A stretch of 64,000 nucleotides of DNA from Asterochloris sp. CNOR1 (lineage: Eukaryota > Chlorophyta > Trebouxiophyceae > Trebouxiales > Trebouxiaceae): assembly GCA_963969365.1 (NCBI GenBank), contig OZ017746.1:2852001-2916000 (forward strand), read 5' to 3'. The number at the start of each line of letters is the position of its first letter. The stretch's first letter is position 1. The notes below the pieces were generated by a model that was not told where the DNA came from, made no database searches, and saw only the letters and a program-made list of their open reading frames with translations. Positions 46,609 through 58,094 of the stretch are shown one piece after another. Made by a program: the position numbers and the translations under genes.

Positions 46609-47026
46609 GGCGGCGTCATCAAGTCATGGTGGGCTTGTTAGCCAAATATATTGGAAGGGGTCCTGGCACTGCACAGACCACTGCGCAGGCCAAAAGTGCA
46701 TTGCTGAAGGCAGTAGTGCAACTGAGTGATCATGCCTCGATGGATCGATCCTGCTCATGTCTAGCGTGCAATATGGGATATGCAACTGGTATGCAGAGTC
46801 TTGAGCCGGGATCTGCCCATCGCTGCAAGGCGGGTTGGTCTTGGAAAGAAGGGAAGAGAACCTGCAGGTCTGGAAGGCTGCATGTCGAGAGTCACGAAGG
46901 GAGGCTGCTGCTTTGTTGAGCAACCATTCAGGGCTTTGTGAAACCAGCTGCCCAGGCATGCGTGGCGGGTAAACAGGCTAATTGTTATATGACATGCTGA
47001 GTTGCTGAGGGCTTTGGCAGGCAAGG
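46609..47026. other. intergenic, no gene supported
   Basis: 418 bases between the BRCT start codon and the first hydrolase stop codon. A plus-strand open frame (46596-46919) has no motif. Probably the BRCT promoter plus the hydrolase 3' region. Confidence 0.55.
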
Positions 47027-49122
47027 CTAGGCTTGTGACCCGGCAGGCGCTTGCATATGATGATGCAGGCCATGGCAGGTCTGTAGGAAAGCCATCACAG
47101 CTCGATCCATCCAGGCCCCCCCAAGGCAGAAAAGGTTGCCCTCCAGGAAAGCCAAGTGACCGCCACAGCGTGGTGCGACCAGGCAGACCTTGGGGTTTGC
47201 CGCGACCTCCTGCATTTCGTGGGGCAGCACGATGTCGGCACAGTCTGCATTGCGGTAGTCAGCGGTATCACAGCAACCCGGATCAGGGCAAGCAAAGCTT
47301 CCAGCATCCAAGCCAACAAACACAAGGTGAGCATCCTGACCTGTACTGGCATCCTTCCAAGAAAGGGATCGTCCTGTGCTACCAGAAGCAAAGTGTGTGT
47401 TCTAATGCTGGGGATGTAAGTAGTTGTTGAGGCTGCAGTGTAGTAATCCTCAACTGTGGAGAAGCCAAACAGCGCACAGACCACCCACTCATCCACATGC
47501 TTCGAAGTGGTTATGGTTTGAAGGCGTTCCTGTAGCAGCACAGTCCTGGTGGTGTCGTCTTGCCTCTGCCAGGACCATACTGGTGGCAGCAGTGAGGCCT
47601 AGGCAGGCTACACATAGGCAGACCAGCACCATCAAGTGCTGGCACAGACTGCAGCTGAGCAGACTGGCTTTCAATGCCTGCAGCAGCACAGTCGTGACAC
47701 GGGCACGTTGCCCTTCCATGTTGACCTGCTGCAGCATGCAGGGTGATGGAAGGGCTACATGGGCAAAGTGACATCACATGTGCTGGAGCAGCCTGCTTCG
47801 TGAGCAGGCTGGCTAATGAAGAAGGCTGCTAGCCGTTTTCAAGAAGCATGGTGTGTCCGTAAGCAAGCTCACCAATTCCAGTGCTTGATGCTTCCCCAAT
47901 GCCCCCCAGTGCTCCAGAATGTAGGCTTTCATCCGGTGCGCCAGCAGCCTGCCGTACACCCAGCCTGAAGACCAGGTCTTGGCCAACCTTGTTGTTGACA
48001 GGTGCATGCAGCAGGGGTTGCTGACCAACGCTGCTCCCCTGATGCGCTCACCTGCACTGAAAAGCCATGTCTGCAGCACTGCATCCTGAAAAGCTGCTGG
48101 CTGTGCATACTATCAACGCCAAGCAGCTCGGCACAAGGAGTGCAGCAGTGTCAATGCTGATGTGCCAAGCTTCTGGCGTGATGAGCTGCTGACCTCCAGG
48201 TTCTGTCAGTGCCTTCGCCAGGATCATGGAGCCGAGGCTGTACCCTGCTGCATACACTGGCGCTGCTTCATGCTGCTGACTGATGTGGTCCACAGCCTGC
48301 AGACAAGGCAGCATCTGAGACCAATTGTTGCTGCAAAGTCACCCAGAAAAAGCAGGTGCCTGCAGATGCTCACCAGGTGGATGTCCTCTGTATGTGCTGC
48401 ACTGTAGGTGAGGGGACTTGTCATTTCCAGGCCTGCACAGCCCCGATAGCACCTGCAAGCAGCTGCTGCCACACAAATCATTGCTCCAGACTGCTGCTGA
48501 CTGCCTGCAGAGCGGCCATGTCGTATACTTACAGCACCACAGCCCTCCAGCCCCGTCTGGCAGCAGTCTTACAAATCCACTTGCTAGCCCCATCTTTGCT
48601 GCCGCCTGCACCGCAACTCAGCATTCGCTGCGCCATGGCATGACCGTCCTCAGGCATGACGAGTGGCTCTTGCCTTATGCTCACCAGTCAACCCATGCAG
48701 CACCAACAAGATGGGACTTGAGAGTGAGAGAGCAGGGTCTGAAGAGGTGCTCTGCCACCAGTCAAGGGACACAGTGCCACCATCTGGACAGGCGAGCAGC
48801 TCCCGGTGATAGCGGGGCCAGCATGTCAGGCCCCGCATAACTGCAGCACAGCATGGGATGTGGGAGTCAGCCATCATCAGTTTAGCAGCACGACAACTCA
48901 AGAGTGCGCACCTCCCAACGCTGTCATGATGTGTGGGTTGAAGGCCAGCATGGGCGGTCTGTATATGCTGAATAGCAGCTTGCATTGCTGCTGCAGCAGT
49001 GCCTGCAGGGGGCCTTTGCAGACAACCAGTGGACGTGTGCATTGTCTGATCCAGGTGTAGATGTACAGGCTAGCAGCAAACACTGCAGCTGACTGCAGGA
49101 TCCTATGTTGCTGCTGCTTCAT
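47027..49122 (-). CDS. EMB8/ABHD1-3-15-like alpha/beta hydrolase, copy A
   Basis: Member of the YheT/EMB8/ABHD1-3 hydrolase family, lipases or esterases that are often membrane-anchored. Start at 49122 (MKQQQHRILQSAAVFAASLY, a likely N-terminal anchor; ATG 49140 also in frame), then FSIYRPPMLAFNPHIMTAL. Later exons: TVSLDWWQ with ILLVLHGLTG; RGCAGLEMTSPLTYSAAH; VYAAGYSLGSMILAKAL with the nucleophile serine in GYSLG; GAALVSNPCCMH; FSTVEDYYTAAST; LLLVAQDDPFLG with the catalytic Asp; and CGGHLAFLEG with the catalytic His. Stop at 47027. All triad residues are present. It lies directly downstream of a second family member on the same strand, so the pair likely arose by tandem duplication. Substrate unknown. 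Confidence 0.86.
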
Positions 49123-49430
49123 GTGCTCTGCTGCTGGCAACTTTAGAGCATCATTCCACTGCTGATTGCATCACGGCATCAATCTACTGCTGATTGCAAC
49201 TGCTGGCAGCAAATACATTTTCTCATGGCTCAGAGCGCTTGATCTCCTGTCAGATAGCCCCATATCGAGACCTATTCCGAGTTGTGTCACCGAGCTGTAG
49301 ACTTTCAGTTCATGTCAGTAGAGTTCCCTGAGGAGCTATCAAGGCAGCTGCTGCTGGGAGGCTGACAATTAGGCTCATGTTTGGCTTCGAAGATAAAGCC
49401 AGCTTGTTCTTAAGCCAGCCAGCTTGTTCT

Positions 49431-52314
49431 CTACCTTTCTCCGACTCGGCCCTCCTTGTGTGTCCTGGGAGGGTCAGGATTTCCTGGTGAGCTGGCATGG
49501 GGCGTCACTCTTCTAGCTGGAATAAGGAGCTCTGCACGGTCCATGCTTCTCAGGTCTGGCGCTGACTGCATCCCTGCCATGTGTGCGTGACCCCCCAGCG
49601 ATGTCACAGACAGCGACTGGTACAGCTGCACCAGGGGGCCCAGATCAGAGGCTGACCTCCGGGGCTGCACCTGGCGTCTGGGCACTGGCGACAGGGGGCT
49701 GAAGGCATGGCTGCGCTCGACTGCCTACATGGAGCGCTTGGCTACACAGGTGCAACTTGTAACGGGGCAGGGCCCAATCAGGAGGACCTCACCTCAAAGT
49801 ACTCCATGCAGACATGGTCTGACCAAGCATGCCTGCACGCAGAAGAACAAGGGGTGTGGCCTTTTGCAAATGGGTTTTCAGTGGAAATACCCTTGGCACC
49901 GTGGTATCTGCCCAGGGAGAGCTTTGTGAAGTTTGAGAGGATATTGTGGGCTCACCTGAAGGGATTGAGCCCCTGTAGGAAGGCAACATGACTGCCACGT
50001 TCTGTCACAGCCATGATAGTGAAAGGACTTGAGCTGCAGTCCTACAGACCCACAGAAAGTCACAACTTGCAAACATGTTGAAAAGAGCAGGCAGCGCATC
50101 ATGTCTCAAACAAGCCCACATCAATTGGCAGCCCTCCAAGCAGGGGATCGTCCTTGCAGTACACTGGAAGGACCCCGTTACTGCTTGCATAAGCAACGAG
50201 TACAGAAGGGGAACGTTCAAGCATCGCAACTTTTCTCAGTGCTGATGCTTGAATGCATGCAATGGTTGATTTTGCCCATGCAGGCGTGAGAACAGCAAGT
50301 GGGCCCACCTGGACACAAGAAACAGAGAGGGTGTCCTGAAGTGTAAGATGAACTGCTTGGTCCCTGCTGCCTGATAATACTCAGCCACATCCGCATGTTT
50401 GAGCAGCCTGCAGGTGATTGTTTCATCCCATTTGTGGATCCCGATGCCTTGCAGTATGGTGGCCTGCAGCGGCAACGCATAGCTGTGAGCTGACCTGACC
50501 CAGTAGGAGCACCTTCAGCAGGCAGACACACTAGAGACCACTGCTCTGATGTGGGCCTGGCAACTGCCTTTCAGAAGCCCAGGTGGGCAGCATGGGCTGG
50601 TGAGGGGACAAGCTCTGAACAAACCAGAGTCATTCGAAAAGAAGGATCCAGCATAGCTTTGTGCCTGATTGCGTAGGCTCGCACACGCTGTGCAAGCACC
50701 AGCCCATAAAGCCAGGGCATGGTCCAGGGGCGCTTCAGGCGGGAACTGGCTGTGGTGAGGCAGAAGGGGTTGCTGACCAGGGCTGCAGCTGCCAGGCCGC
50801 TGTCTGCAGGAGGTGCAGCAGGGTCAAAAGCCGATGGCAGCGTGAAACATGCAGTGAGTTGTACGGTTCTCACTGAGGCAATTGCTGGTGGTATGCTGAC
50901 CAGCTGGCCCAGGTGGACAAGAGTCAGGGACAGCAGCTAGAGCAGCATGCTTGCTGCTCTTGCACTGATGATGACGATGATGGGCTGACCTGCATGTGAG
51001 CTAGCCAGGTACCTGCCCAGGATCATGCTGCCCAAAGAGAAGCCTGCCGCATGGATTCTAGCACATGGGTAAGTCTTATGAATTATGTCAATAGCCTGCA
51101 GACACAATCTGTCTCAGATGTGCTCCTTGCCACAGGCCAGCGGCTCCCTTGCAGCCCAGTGACCCTCATCTGGGCTTGACATGGGAAGGGGCGCCGTCAC
51201 AGCTGCCATTCACAGCCTGAAGACCCAGCGGGGCTGACAGCAACTCGAGCCTATCACAAGGGCCTCACCCCATTTGCCGCATTGTCACTCACCAGCTGAA
51301 GGTCATCAGAGCAAGTCGCAGAATACACCAGCTGCGTGGTCAGCTTCAGCCCAGAGCATCCTCGGTTGTTCATCTTACACGCACGCCAGCCCTTCATAAA
51401 TGCAGCTGCGCATGGCCACTTGCAGTACCCCTGGTGTGAGCCCCCTGCATGCATTGCAGCAGCTTTCCACAAGGTCCCATAGGTATGAGGTGGTCTGCTT
51501 CTGCACATGCTCATGTTTCAAGGAGCACACAAGTGCTGTCTTGAGGCAGGCCATACAGGAGTTGTTGGATGGCAAGCCCACCTCCAAGGCCATGCAGGAC
51601 CAGCAGGATGGGTGCATGAGATCACAGATTGACCATGTTGCTGCCCTGGAACCAGTCCAGGGCAATGCAGCCACCATCCGCACATGTGAGCAGCTGTCTG
51701 TGGTAGTTGGCGTTGCAGGTCAGGCTACGAATAGCTGTAGGGCAAATGGGCAGCTAGGCCTCAGTCCAAGCGACAATGTGAAGAGACGCACAAGGAGGCT
51801 GGGTACTCTTGAAGGCTCATTTGAGAACAACCCAAAGCGCACCCGAAAGCACTGTCTGCAGGTGCTTGTTCACTGCCCAAACTGTTGGCCTGCAAAAGAA
51901 ACATGAAATGTGTCCAATGATGCTGACAGATGCTGCAGCCTGGGACTAGCAAGTCCAGCCTCAGCCCACCTGTAGGGCTGATGTAGGAGAGGGCAGCGCT
52001 GCAGCACAAGGCAGGCAAAGGGGCTGGCTTGCTGGTAATACAGTGCTGGTTTTTTGCAGATGTGAATGTAGTAGTAGCTGCAAGGCGGCATGAAGTTAGC
52101 TTTGAACAGTCTGTTCAGAAGGACACCACTGGCAGTCCTCTGGCATAGCACACCAGAGGTAAGCAGCTAAGCCTCCAGCAGCTGCCAGCTGCATGAGGCG
52201 CCGCTTTGAGGGCCGCTGCAGGGCCTTGAGCCTCGATTCTGGGCCTGGCAGCCTCTGCCAGGCAGCCAGCGCCTCAGACAGCTGCTCAGGGGGCAAGATC
52301 AAATTCATGTTCAT
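49431..52314 (-). CDS. EMB8/ABHD1-3-15-like alpha/beta hydrolase, copy B
   Basis: Second family member, upstream of copy A with 308 bases between its stop and the copy A start. Start at 52314 (MNMNLILPPEQLSEALAAW), with a membrane-like RLMQLAAAGGLAAYLW. Then KPALYYQQASPFACLVLQ and RCPLLHQPYR, matching the family opening. Later blocks: ILLVLHGL region near 51600, NNRGCSGLKLTTQLVYSA, ARIHAAGFSLGSMILGRYL with the nucleophile serine, AALVSNPFCLTTASSRL, VYCKDDPLLGGLP with the Asp, and ERGSHVAFLQG with the His. AWSDHVCMEYFE is near 49820. The last exon (to 49431) adds a Ser/Arg-rich tail absent from copy A. Copies A and B differ clearly, so the duplication is not recent. It is head to head with the MRNIP-like gene. 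Confidence 0.86.
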
Positions 52315-52576
52315 GTTGGACGAGGGGCCCCTTGCTCTATGTCTGCATCAGGATGTGGTCTTCTGCTTCCAGGCCAGAGCCAACAGGCAGAGGCCGATCA
52401 GGCAAGGAACGTTACGATGACTAGAATGATGAACAAAATGCGAGGGAGCCGCCAATCACCCTTAAGGTCGAGATGCAGAAGCTCCGCTTCAGCTCTTTTG
52501 ACCTGGCAATGAATGCACAGATGAGATCCTTTGAGCATGAGCTGTGCAATGCTCTGGGCCTTTGAAGTACGGGACC
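52315..52576. promoter_or_regulatory. shared head-to-head upstream region
   Basis: 262 bases between hydrolase copy B (-) and the MRNIP-like gene (+). A minus-strand frame here ends in a hydrophobic stretch ILFIILVIVTFLA; I could not link it to either gene. Confidence 0.35.
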
Positions 52577-53926
52577 ATGCCACAATTTCATGCAGTGCAG
52601 TGCTTCCAATGCAAAGCCTTCCAGGTGATGCACCCCTCCAATGCTGGCTGACGCACTGGCTGCAGAGTCTGAGCTTTGGACATTGTTTGTGCAGGTGCAG
52701 CAGGTCAAAAAGAGCGGCAAATTTGCATGCAGTGTCTGCGGAGCCAGGCAGTCTGTCAGGCAGGTGGGCACTGTTGGAGGCAGGATAGCTGGTGAGCTGG
52801 CAAACACGCAGATTCAGCAGCTGAGCCGAGGCTGTGCAATGGTGCAGGCCTCTTGCTGCTCAGACAGAGCCAAGGATGTCAGGCTTGTGGTCATGGAGCT
52901 GAACTTCAAGCATGGACTGAAGAGGCAGGCTGAGGACAAGCTCTTGGGGCAGGTGCAAGAGCCGACTATGGTGCCTCCAGCTCAGGAGGCTGTTGCAGGC
53001 ACATGTGCGCCTGAGTGGGACACCTTTGTGGTGAGGCCCTGCACCAGGCCGCCAATGGAGCTCAACTGCAGCAGAAGCTGAAGCAATTTCTGTGTGGCTG
53101 TGCAGCAGTCAGTGTGAGTGCGCTTGTCTGCCAATGAGTGTCACTGCAATGCTGCAGCCTGCCTTGCTGTGCACGCTGCTGAGCCGCAGTGCTGTACTTG
53201 TTGCCTTTCTCCAGGCAGAGGACAATCAGTTGCTGGCAGTGCTGGAGGAAGCAGAGCAGATGGAGAATGCTGCATTTGTGACAGTCCTGCCGGAGGGACG
53301 GGAACATGGAGGAAAGCGGCTCAAGCAAAGCAGTGCCACAGGTACAGTGCACATCATCACTGCCTGCCGCGACATCTCTCGTGGTGGTACCCTTTCCGGC
53401 AGTGCCAAACTCACTTCGGCATCTCTGCTTCTCTGCAGACTGCGCTGCAGCTGGTCACCAGGGGGCAACAATGCAGCAGCAGCTGGACATGCAGGGTACA
53501 GGAGCTGCCACGTCTGGCACTCCGGGCTCAGAGTGCAGAGCGGCGGCATCCACTCAGCTGCAGGCCAGGTCTACCAGAAAAGCAATGACAGCCACAATCA
53601 GCAGGAGTGCAACAGGCCTGCTCCCAGTCCAGCCAAATTTGCCACTGCAGCGTCCACTCGGCGTGCAGGGGAGCCTTCCTGCGCAGCAGGGTAGTGCGCA
53701 TCAGAGGCACCCCAGGAGGCACAGCCCAGTACAGCAGGGGCCAGGTTGGGGGCGACGAGCGCCTGTCTTGCAGGCACCTAACCCAAAGGTTCCTATGTGG
53801 CCACACCCTCAGCCAGCAAGCAGTGCTGAGGGTGGATGGGGCAGTTTCATGACCCCGCAGGAGATGAATTGTGCAGCATCTGACAGTGAAGAAGACCAAC
53901 ACGGCCTGACATTTGCAACTAATTGA
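52577..53926 (+). CDS. MRNIP: MRN-complex-interacting-protein-like (MRNIP) protein
   Basis: Exon 1 (52577..52624) is only 16 codons: MPQFHAVQCFQCKAFQ. It joins in phase at 52695 to VQQVKKSGKFACSVCGARQS. Together these make the paired CxxC zinc motif and the QVKKxxKWxC signature of MRNIP, a partner of the MRE11-RAD50-NBS1 complex in double-strand break signalling. The rest is low-complexity: charged helix LLAVLEEAEQMENAAF, then Gln/Ser/Pro-rich, ending WGSFMTPQE and an acidic SDSEEDQ before the stop at 53926. The short Trp-containing end resembles other MRNIP proteins. Internal joins between about 52762 and 53440 are uncertain. Identification rests mainly on the N-terminal motif. Confidence 0.74.
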
Positions 53927-53983
53927 CTGGTGGAAACTCATTGAATTCAGCATGGACAAATGTGCAAGCTGCAGACGCTGCAA

Positions 53984-56953
53984 TCAAATGATGTCCACTT
54001 GTTTGGTTGTACCATTTGAGTCTGGCACAAGCTGCCCCAGCTCTGGCTGGTTATGCTGCAGCTTGCGCAGCTCCACTTCAATGCGTACAAACATCCACTG
54101 GAAACGCCTGAACACTTCAAGGAGGGTGAACATCAAAACTGTGAAGTGGTTTCGTCTGAGGTGAGGGGACAGCTTGTACGTCCAAGACAGCCTGAGTACA
54201 AGATTGGAGAGCATCAAGTACGTGTAGAATGCCTTGTGATACAGCAGCTTCTCCTTCAGCACCGGTTTGCGCACTCCCATCACTTTCTCATCTGCGGCAT
54301 CAACCGCGCAGCGTCTCAGTGTGGCGCCTGCTGCATCAGCTGGGCAGTACGTGCAACATGACATCACTGCAGCAGCAGGCTGCACAAAGCAAAAAGGACA
54401 GGCCCATAAGCAGCTTGTGGTCAGGGTAAGCAGGTGCACCTTGCTTTGTGCGCAGGCATGCTATAGAGGAAAAGGAGCAAATGTATTCATGTTTTGTGCA
54501 ATGCAGATTTGCTTGCAAAAGTTGCAAAGGCAGGGTGTACAAGCACAGGGTACATGCCCAAGAGCGACATGCAGACAGACAGCCTCACTTGAGGAAGAGG
54601 AAAAGAAACTGATCTCCCAGTCTCGCTCGATGTCCCAGTAGTAGGAGTAGCCAGAGTTGAGGCATGCCGACAGCAGCCACAGGGGCTTGTATGCGCTATT
54701 CCATTGCCCCAATGTTACATGGTACTTCATGCTGGACAGGATGATGACGGGAAAGGCCGTGCTATACTTGAGGGCGTTGAACAGCTGGGGACGGGCCCCT
54801 GTGTCACGGTAGACGCGGATGCACTGGCAGAGGCGCCAGACGTAGGGCAGGCACAGCGTGAAGGCAATCAGCCAGGAGCTGCTGCCGCAGACCTTCAGCA
54901 CAGGACAGACGCGTTCGGCAGCGCTGGTCGTAGCGGCAGGCACGGCTTGACAGCAGTTGGCCAGGAGGCACAGCTCTGCAGGCCCATGGGATGGGCCTTG
55001 CAGCCAGGCCTCATCTACAGAAGCAGGCGGCAATATCCTACATGTTGTCAAGGAGTTCAACCCACTGCAATGGCATGCTCCCATCAGTTCAAACTGTGAC
55101 TGATAGTGAGAGTCAGGGTCCAGCAGGCGCAATCATTTGCCTTGAGCTCGAGGCTGCATTGCTGAACATGGCGGCCTCACAGCCGAGATGGAGCTGAGCC
55201 CACCTGTACAGTGCTGGCAGGCAGCATGACTGGACCAGTCAGCAGGTGGCAGACCGCCCTCTCTGCATCTGACAGCGGCTTGGCCAGGGAGGTCAGCACA
55301 TCAGCCAGCAGGAAATCCGACCACGTCACCTCGCGAAAGGGTGTGATGACCCTGAACAGGGTGTGTGCAAAGAACATGCGGCTGTCCTGCAGCACATGGT
55401 GCTGCTTGAAAAGGTGCTGCCTTGTCACAGGTGGCACAGGTGCTGAGCAGCACTGAGCTCTGCTCTCAGGCAAGTCGTGCTCTCAAGTGCATCAAGTGCG
55501 ATTGACCACTCCATGTGCAGGCTTTGAAGGGCAGGCAGAGAGGCACTTGCGCCTCGCGGGCAGGCAGGCAGTCACAGAAGCAGGACACGCGCTCACTGGG
55601 AAGGCGAAGTTGATGGGCAGCAGTAGGAACCCGAGCAGCACAGCGTAGACCAGAGGGGGGTGTGGAGCTGCACCCACCCCTTGGTAGCGGACGGCATGCG
55701 TGGTGAAAGCGGCGGCACTCATCACCACCACTGCTGTGATGAGCCCAGCAGCCTGCAAGAACGGAGGAAGATGTACCTGCCATGTGTGCTCAAAACTGGA
55801 CCAGACATTGCACACTGGCAACATGGCAGCGCAGGAACGTGCACCCTGCAGGCTAAGATTACCAAGCACAGATGGTCTCAGAGGCAGAGGTCAGGCAGCG
55901 CTGCCACAACTTGGTGGGCACACAGCGCTGCCTCAAAGAGCCTGCACCCACCTGGAAGACCTGCCTGCTGGAGAGCAGGAACTTCTGGTCCCGTGTGGGA
56001 AAGCACACATCGTACTTGACGGTGTTGCGCTCAAAGTACCGCACCACTATTCCCCACAGCCAAACCATGATTATCACGGGGATCAAGGGCTGGTAGTAGA
56101 TGTAAAACAGCTCCTCGGCTGCTTGATCCCCAGCCCTCAGATTGCCCAGGATGACCAGGGCGCAAATGCAGAAGCACAGGGCCAGGCTGGGCTTCTGCAG
56201 GGCAAGGACAGAGGTTGCTGGAGGTTGGTGCAGGCCCAGGCTGGGCTTCTGCATGACGCACGGACATGCCATCGCAGGCAAGCTGCGCAATAGCCCAAGG
56301 CCTTGCCGGGCTTTGCAGGTGGACCAAAGGCTGGTGCAGGGGTTGACAGCAGTGCCGGCCAGGCCAAGGGCTGCAGACAGGCGGTGCTACAGTCTTGGCT
56401 GCACCACATGCGGGCGCTGAAGGTGCAAGCAGTCCTTTCCAAGGGAGGCTGTCCTGCCGTCTTCAGCAAGCACAGAGAGGAGGCAGGCAGACGTGGCCGA
56501 CTGTTGGTTGAGCCGAGCTTTCCACAGCACATGCTTGTTGTTGTGCCCCCTCCTGCCTGCTCACCAGGACATGGTTGGGGATGGGCAGCAGTACCTCCCG
56601 CGGCACCAAGCGCAGACTGTGGCTTTTTGCGCTCTCCAGGGGCAGCGGTACTGTGCGGAGCTCTGCATCACTGCAGGGCAGCCAGCACAGAGTGAGCCCA
56701 GCGTCAAGGTGGTGGCGTGCTGATTCATGCTGTTAGCTCGACAAGCCGTCCCTGCAGGCCTTGGTCACCTGTCGTGGTGCTTGCTGGCAATCAGTGCTGG
56801 TTCCTGGTGCATGCTGGGGCTTCTGTGATGGGCAGGCTCGACAAACAGGCCTCGCGACCTCAGGTTGGGGGACTTTGGCGCATTGTTTGAGCTGCAGAGG
56901 GCAGGCAGCAGTCACTGGTCGATGTAGGCCAACTGCACCAAGTCATCTGCCAT
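53984..56953 (-). CDS. EXS-domain membrane protein (ERD1/XPR1 family, no SPX)
   Basis: EXS family of multi-pass proteins that includes XPR1/PHO1 phosphate exporters and Golgi Erd1. Exon 1 (56953..56916, MADDLVQLAYID) joins in phase to exon 2 (56670..56565, AELRTVPLPLESAKSHSLRL). Later exons: ELFYIYYQPLIPVIIMVWLW with YFERNTVKYDVCF; AAGLITAVVVMSAAAFTT and VYAVLLGFLLLPINFAF; RVITPFREVTWSDFLLADV, the canonical EXS block; then PYVWRLCQCIRVYRDTG, FNALKYSTAFPVIILSS, GYSYYWDIERDWEI and HLRRNHFTVLMFTLLEV. Stop at 53984. There is no SPX domain upstream, as in plant SPX-less EXS proteins. Role, phosphate export or Golgi protein retention, is not decidable here. Confidence 0.88.
56179..56254 (-). repeat. 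duplicated 3' splice junction in EXS gene
   Basis: 56179-56200 and 56233-56254 share CCAGGCTGGGCTTCTGCA, offset 54 bases. Joining at the first keeps the EXS reading phase. Confidence 0.75.
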
Positions 56954-57414
56954 GGGCCTGACTGAGTTACGGGGCTAGGACAAGGTTCAAATGCTGCATA
57001 CTGGCATAGCTTGTAAAACTGCATTTTGTAAGGCAAAAGAGCCCTACCTGATTGCTTCAGTGTGGATTGGATCTGGGGTGCTGCCTACCTCCCCCCCTTG
57101 CATTGGCCGAGGCCAGTCTGCTCCTGCCTGTGTGAGCCCAAACACATGCACAGATCAGCACATCAGATGAGCTATGCTGCAATGGCTGCTTGATGGCCGA
57201 TCTAAGAACTTGTGCCCATGACAAGACCTATTAGGTTTTCAGACTCTGGAGGTTCCAGGCCCCGTCTGCACTGACACGTCCAGGAGGGTCTGTTTGCTGA
57301 GGTGAGCACCAAGCGTTCCCCAATCCTGGTCTGGCCAATGTTTTGCACTTGCTGCAGGGGCTCTGCTCCTGCAGACAGGCTTGAACACTCTGTGATCGAT
57401 TGCAGGTCTCAACA
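56954..57414. promoter_or_regulatory. divergent upstream region of EXS and ATP synthase genes
   Basis: 461 bases between the EXS start (-) and the ATP synthase 6 kDa subunit start (+). It is somewhat richer in A+T than its surroundings. No open frame with a motif. Confidence 0.35.
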
Positions 57415-57911
57415 ATGCCTCCCAAATTTCCGCTCCACTCCCTTCAGACCGAGAGTACTGTGACTACGGTCATTAGGGAGGCCAAGGCACAGTACGTGAA
57501 CCTTGCTGACCAAGCTCACTTGCCCTCGCTATGCATGACGCATGTCAAGTTTCATGCTATCATCAGTGGTGTTCTACAGGTGGCCCTTCCTTATGGGCTT
57601 TGGTGTCACAGGGTTCCTCATCTTCAAGGTGGCAGCCAGCATCACAGGTGTGACATGCCTTGAATGCTGGGTGCTCAGCAGACATGCTGGCATGGCGCTG
57701 TGAGTCCTGTTCTAAAGCTTGAGGTGGAGTCCAACCATTGACTATGTGCTGCTCTGCTTGCAGATGAGGATATCAAGAACTCAAGTGAGCTGCATGGCCC
57801 ACCCTGCCTGCAGCTGCTGGCCATGTGACAGCCACCACTCACTTCACAGCTCCTCAAACCTGTTCTTTATGTGCTGCAGAGTTCTCCAATCCAAAGGGCC
57901 ATGCGCACTGA
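57415..57911 (+). CDS. mitochondrial ATP synthase 6 kDa subunit, plant type
   Basis: Four exons join in phase: 57415..57491, 57580..57647, 57764..57784, 57880..57911, totalling 198 bases, 65 residues plus stop. The core WPFLMGFGVTGFLIFKVA followed by ASITDEDIKNSKF closely follows the plant 6 kDa F1Fo subunit (WPFLVGFAVTG...EEDAKNSKF). The N-terminal half (MPPKFPLHSLQTESTVTT) is longer than in land plants. One membrane helix, residues about 27-48, would sit in the inner mitochondrial membrane as part of the Fo sector. Exon 3 is a 21-base microexon. The last residues NPKGHAH are His-rich like the plant end. The gene is too short and split for single-frame scanning to find, so it is easily missed. 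Confidence 0.86.
57764..57784 (+). other. 21-nt microexon
   Basis: Encodes most of DEDIKNS in the ATP synthase 6 kDa subunit; flanked by cag and GTGAGC. Both neighbouring joins keep phase and the conserved motif. Confidence 0.8.
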
Positions 57912-58094
57912 TACCAGTGTCAGGCCATGGCTTGAGCAGGCTTTAGGTGAACCCTGCAACATGCCACTCACAGCATCTGGACCCGAGTTGGGCTTTGACC
58001 GCAGTGCTCTAAGCATCTTCATGTTCATGATGTCGGGTGTGGTGCATGTTCCCTGACACATATGAACTCTGCAGTCAGCCTGTTTGGGCAGCAA

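Noticed and set aside
52398-52583. Minus-strand 61-codon frame ending in a hydrophobic helix
   Set aside because: It lies in the divergent gap and overlaps the MRNIP-like first exon. It could be an extra 5' exon of hydrolase B, but no phase-matched join was found.
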